DNA of 54,388 nt from Bacteriovoracaceae bacterium. GTDB lineage: Bacteria > Bdellovibrionota > Bacteriovoracia > Bacteriovoracales > Bacteriovoracaceae. Positions within the stretch are counted from its first letter, which is position 1. Each line of letters opens with the position of its first letter. The position numbers were made by a program, and so were the translations under genes. The DNA lies in NCBI GenBank assembly GCA_020630335.1, contig JAHDBN010000009.1, positions 28,836 to 83,223 on the forward strand. Direction: 5' to 3'. Below, piece by piece: positions 51,738 through 54,388 of this stretch. The notes beneath the pieces are model-generated. The model was not told where the DNA came from. It saw only the letters and a program-made list of their open reading frames with translations, and made no database searches.

Positions 51738-52329
51738 TCTTATTTCTTTTAAAATACTGAAGTTTATTATCAATTATAAGATCATAAGTCCCCCATTCTT
51801 TCTGAAACAATATAGTTGACTCATCTGGATCAAAAACAACGCATGAATTTTCTTTAAATCTAATCATTAATATTTTATTACCACTCTCTATTGATTGATT
51901 AAACACTCCTTCTACGCGTACTCCACTCTTGTAAAGAATCTTTACCAAATCTCCAGTTTTTGCATGCTCTAAACTTGATTTCTGGCCATTAATCAAGATA
52001 TTAGATATTTCACCTACAGGGTTTCCAAATCCACGAGGATGCTCGTTAACAGATTGATAAGGAAGTTCAACTCCTTTATAACTAATAGAGGTGGGCCCAT
52101 CCATTCCATAATAATATGGTGAATCGATGTTCCCTAACAAAGTATTTAGATTTCCTTTTACTTCAATATTATTTTTCATATATAGCTTTCCAGATAACTT
52201 TATCTCTCCTAGATCAAGACTTAATAATTCTTTAAGGGAAACAATGTTATTTGAAAGATATTCTTCACCACAAAAATCAGCTAACAAAATCATTGGAATT
52301 AGTTGTAAGATAATTAATATTCTTTTCAC
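51730..52329 (-). CDS. Secreted protein of unknown function
   Basis: 199 residues with signal peptide MKRILIILQLIPMILLADF. The mature protein appears beta-rich with two cysteines. No recognised family. It lies 46 bases after the gene at 52376-52786 on the same strand and could be co-transcribed with it. Confidence 0.58.
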   Translation of the reverse strand: MKRILIILQLIPMILLADFCGEEYLSNNIVSLKELLSLDLGEIKLSGKLYMKNNIEVKGNLNTLLGNIDSPYYYGMDGPTSISYKGVELPYQSVNEHPRGFGNPVGEISNILINGQKSSLEHAKTGDLVKILYKSGVRVEGVFNQSIESGNKILMIRFKENSCVVFDPDESTILFQKEWGTYDLIIDNKLQYFKRNKII

Positions 52330-52375
52330 TTTATAGTTATCGGCATTAAAAATGACTACTTGAATGAAGATAAAT

Positions 52376-52786
52376 TTAATATTTCAACTTCAAAACCAAT
52401 TTTCTACTTTCCTCTATTAGCTGAACACAGTTAATCTTGTGAGAGACATTAGGCAAATACCCTGACATTTGTCCTCTATTTGTTCTGAGATTAAGAGTCA
52501 GCAAAGAAGCACTGTATCTACCATGGCCTGTATTTATTATATTTTCACATCTAAGTGAAATGGAATTATTAATGATGCAATTAACGGATGGGAAACGGAA
52601 CAAAGATACTTTATTGTTAGATATTGAAATATGCTTTCCTGTTACACTATGATCTTTCTTGATTTTCAAGATTAAGTGACCAAGGTTTACAGCTCTAGGG
52701 TCACCTTCCCTAGGGCTACAAAAAATTTCAGTCGCAAAGCTGTTCGTTACAAAAATCATACTTAAAATTATTAGAAATAGTTTCAT
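52376..52786 (-). CDS. Small secreted protein of unknown function
   Basis: 136 residues with signal peptide MKLFLIILSMIFVTNSFA and a strong AAAGGAGG ribosome site. Four cysteines (for example IFCSPREG and NCIINN) suggest disulfides. The pattern of short beta strands resembles a small lipocalin- or YceI-like sandwich, but no motif supports either. Divergent from the 53056 gene. Confidence 0.6.
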   Translation of the reverse strand: MKLFLIILSMIFVTNSFATEIFCSPREGDPRAVNLGHLILKIKKDHSVTGKHISISNNKVSLFRFPSVNCIINNSISLRCENIINTGHGRYSASLLTLNLRTNRGQMSGYLPNVSHKINCVQLIEESRKLVLKLKY

Positions 52787-52837
52787 TTATCCTCCTTTGA
52801 ATCAGATTTCTTCTAATTCGTTTCTTGTCTTTAACTT

Positions 52838-52852
52838 AGTAAAAGTTTTACT
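52838..52852. promoter_or_regulatory. Perfect inverted repeat in the 52787-53055 gap
   Basis: AGTAAAA (52838-52844) and TTTTACT (52846-52852) around a single base, between divergent genes. An operator is possible. No T-run follows, so it is not a terminator. Confidence 0.3.
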
Positions 52853-52870
52853 TATGTAAAATGACGATAA

Positions 52871-52963
52871 ATGAATACTTGGGATTCCCTTAGAGAATAT
52901 ATTGACGGTCACTCTTCTCGCTTAATAGTGGGAATTTATCTCAAAAATTTACGAAGTTTATAA
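52871..52963 (+). CDS. Possible 30-residue small ORF containing the direct repeat
   Basis: An ATG at 52871 opens 30 codons to a TAA at 52961-52963, starting MNTWDSLREYIDGHSSRLIV. No ribosome site precedes it. The second half lies in the direct repeat whose other copy (54336-54370) keeps the same reading frame (SSRL, hydrophobic, V, then LK). That frame conservation hints at former coding. It may be a decayed gene fragment rather than a working small protein. Confidence 0.25.
   Translation: MNTWDSLREYIDGHSSRLIVGIYLKNLRSL
52911..52946 (+). repeat. Direct repeat, copy 1
   Basis: CTCTTCTCGCTTAAT at 52912-52926 is identical to 54336-54350, and the similarity continues with a one-base gap to about 52946 (GTGG.AA, then CTCAAAA versus CTTAAAA). 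The copies flank the two secreted-protein genes at 53056-54325. Confidence 0.75.
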
Positions 52964-53000
52964 GAACTCTGTAATTATTCCTGAGTAATGCTAAAATACT

Positions 53001-53028
53001 TTGACTCTATGCAGGAACATGCTAAAAG
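53001..53028 (+). promoter_or_regulatory. Predicted promoter of the 53056 gene
   Basis: The -35 TTGACT (53001-53006), a 16-base spacer and TAAAAG (53023-53028) would start RNA near 53035, with AGGAG in the short leader before ATG 53056. An alternative -10, TAAAAT, lies at 52992-52997. Confidence 0.4.
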
Positions 53029-53055
53029 CTGTCTATTACTTATTTAGGAGAAAAA

Positions 53056-53478
53056 ATGAAAAATCTTATTTTGATTATGACTATGCTTGCTGGTTCATCT
53101 GTTTTTGCAGAACCAATTTATAATAAATGTGGGTTTGTTGATAAAATCTCAGATAAACATTTCATCCTATATTATGGCACGATAGTAATGCGAGACATAG
53201 AGTCAGGAGATCCCGCTAGTATTATAGATTGGGATGCAGTAAAAAATGGATTACCCAGTGTAGATGAAAACCATAGACCTGCAACTCAAGCTGACATGGA
53301 ATTACATAACTTAATATTGAGCCAGCCTATGGCTAACAATTATGAAGACAGAGGGATCTTACCTTCTGAAAAAATCTCTCTAGATTCTCAAAACAGGGAT
53401 TTAGTTCACGTTGCTTTTATTGATGAAGCAATTCTTTGTATTGACTCTAATGAGCAATTTATTGTAATTAAAGATTAA
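53056..53478 (+). CDS. Small secreted protein of unknown function
   Basis: 140 residues with signal peptide MKNLILIMTMLAGSSVFA and AGGAG before the ATG. Acidic mature protein with two cysteines (NKCGFVDKI near residue 25 and AILCIDS near 128), likely a disulfide. No family recognised. The following lipoprotein gene starts 31 bases later, so the two are probably an operon. Confidence 0.62.
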   Translation: MKNLILIMTMLAGSSVFAEPIYNKCGFVDKISDKHFILYYGTIVMRDIESGDPASIIDWDAVKNGLPSVDENHRPATQADMELHNLILSQPMANNYEDRGILPSEKISLDSQNRDLVHVAFIDEAILCIDSNEQFIVIKD

Positions 53479-53509
53479 TTAAAGAAATAAATTTTCAAGG
53501 ATATGTAAT

Positions 53510-54325
53510 ATGAAACTTTCTAGAATATTCATTTTTCTCTTCTTAGCATCATGCGGTAATGACAAATCTTCTAACTTCTCGAAACAAGAAAATATAAAGA
53601 GCAAGGGAGCTGCTTCTTCTCATGAGAGTAATAAAATTATTCCAATACTAGGGACCCCGCTCAACTCTAAAAACAATGATTCTTCATGGGTTATCCTGAA
53701 AGATTCAAAGGATGATTCAAAAATTTATGCCATTAACCTAGGTTTTCATGACGACTCCTCTGTAATAAAAGATAAGTCATTTCCTAATTCATTGATTATT
53801 GACGAAGATCATAAACCTGATCCTGATTACTGCACTGGCAGTATTTACGGTACATTACGTAACTTCCCATGGTCTGCGAAAGCAAATGAGGAACTAAAAG
53901 AGCTAGAAAAAGATTACAAAGTAGAGGTCGTTCAACTTTGGGGACTTAACAATTACCTTTCAGATAATAATGATACTCCTCACTTTTTTCACGAAACAGC
54001 TGATCAATTTGAAACAAAAATAGAAGGGAACTCTTCTTACTTTAGATGGGTTGGTGTCCCAATGAGAAAAACTTTCTCTCAAGGTTTTGGAAAAAATAAA
54101 GATTATGTTTCTTATTATAGATCAATGCATTTAACTTGCGACGAATCTTTAAGAATAGCTCAGGAAATAAAAAATTACCCTTCACGAGATACTATTTCTT
54201 TTCCTTGGGTGAAATCTTGTGTAAAAGTGAAAGGACTTAATCCTAAAACTAACAAAATAGTTACTCAAGAATATTGCAAGGAAAACACGTTAACATTTAG
54301 AACTGAAGATATAGAGAAAGATTAA
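53510..54325 (+). CDS. Lipoprotein of unknown function
   Basis: 271 residues. The lipoprotein signal ends FLFLASCGN (Cys15). A Ser/Asn/Lys-rich linker to about residue 40 leads to a soluble domain of about 220 residues with four cysteines (PDYCTGSIYG, HLTCDES, KSCVKVKG, EYCKEN), probably two disulfides. No recognised family. Second gene of the segment bounded by the direct repeats. Confidence 0.62.
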   Translation: MKLSRIFIFLFLASCGNDKSSNFSKQENIKSKGAASSHESNKIIPILGTPLNSKNNDSSWVILKDSKDDSKIYAINLGFHDDSSVIKDKSFPNSLIIDEDHKPDPDYCTGSIYGTLRNFPWSAKANEELKELEKDYKVEVVQLWGLNNYLSDNNDTPHFFHETADQFETKIEGNSSYFRWVGVPMRKTFSQGFGKNKDYVSYYRSMHLTCDESLRIAQEIKNYPSRDTISFPWVKSCVKVKGLNPKTNKIVTQEYCKENTLTFRTEDIEKD

Positions 54326-54335
54326 TTAAAAGGCG

Positions 54336-54370
54336 CTCTTCTCGCTTAATGGTGGAAACTTCTCTTAAAA
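54336..54370 (+). repeat. Direct repeat, copy 2
   Basis: Begins with CTCTTCTCGCTTAAT (54336-54350), identical to copy 1, then diverges gradually. It lies 10 bases after the stop of the lipoprotein gene and close to the window end, so its full extent may not be visible. Confidence 0.75.
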
Positions 54371-54388
54371 GCCCTCTGACACATATTG

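Noticed and set aside
1-54388. CRISPR array, IS element, tRNA, prophage
   Set aside because: Reading through the window I saw no spaced direct-repeat array, no transposase or integrase, and no tRNA-like T-loop sequence. A tRNA scan would be needed to exclude one fully.

Overview
This is an AT-rich, gene-dense chromosomal window with about 55 protein genes and no rRNA, tRNA, IS element or CRISPR array that I could see. Many small secreted proteins and lipoproteins, several peptidoglycan-acting enzymes, a two-fold bacterial histone and a Rrf2-suf operon suggest a marine or aquatic Gram-negative bacterium of the Bdellovibrionota (Bacteriovorax/Halobacteriovorax type). That placement is inference; there is no rRNA here to confirm it.

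Layout. 1-390 is the end of a DEAD-box RNA helicase. 501-2301 holds a LysE-type exporter, a small secreted protein and a LysR regulator. 2308-4535 (minus) is a secreted-protein pair behind a lytic transglycosylase lipoprotein. 4688-7459 (minus) is a tightly overlapping set: ABC1/UbiB-type kinase, short-chain dehydrogenase and two membrane proteins. It is divergent from a nucleoside-sugar-epimerase-like protein (7571-8950). 9005-10785 encodes a lipoprotein with seven perfect 15-base coding repeats and a putative outer-membrane protein.

10866-18862 (minus) is the most notable region: a complete oleABCD pathway (OleA thiolase, OleB beta-lactone decarboxylase, OleC beta-lactone synthetase, OleD 2-alkyl-3-ketoalkanoate reductase). 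It is preceded in the same operon by a dedicated FabF-type ketosynthase, an acyl carrier protein and a CrtI-like FAD oxidoreductase, and followed by a TlpA-like thioredoxin lipoprotein. This looks like a self-contained long-chain hydrocarbon pathway with its own acyl-supply module. Divergent from it is a histone-fold doublet protein (19025-19432), followed by an MltD-like LysM transglycosylase and a PlsC acyltransferase.

22138-26522 has a haem-motif secreted protein, an unknown secreted protein, a trypsin-like protease and a barrel-like lipoprotein. 26688-32157 is a Rrf2-sufB-sufC-sufD-sufS-nfu iron-sulfur assembly operon. It has a near-consensus promoter immediately before the first start codon and a perfect inverted repeat over the -35 box.

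32254-46904 is a mosaic of short transcription units: M15-like peptidase, Maf, App1-like phosphatase, two DksA/TraR-type proteins, a U32 pair (tRNA/rRNA hydroxylation type), a DUF1338 dioxygenase, endonuclease I, Ppx/GppA and a choice-of-anchor-B protein. 46916-54388 is rich in unknown secreted proteins. They include a 915-residue haem/DUF11/dockerin-like lipoprotein, a tandem paralogue pair and a two-gene segment flanked by an imperfect direct repeat.

A structural theme is very close packing. Six of nine convergent gene pairs overlap at their stop codons, one abuts exactly and one is 8 bases apart. Only the remaining pair has an obvious terminator between its genes.
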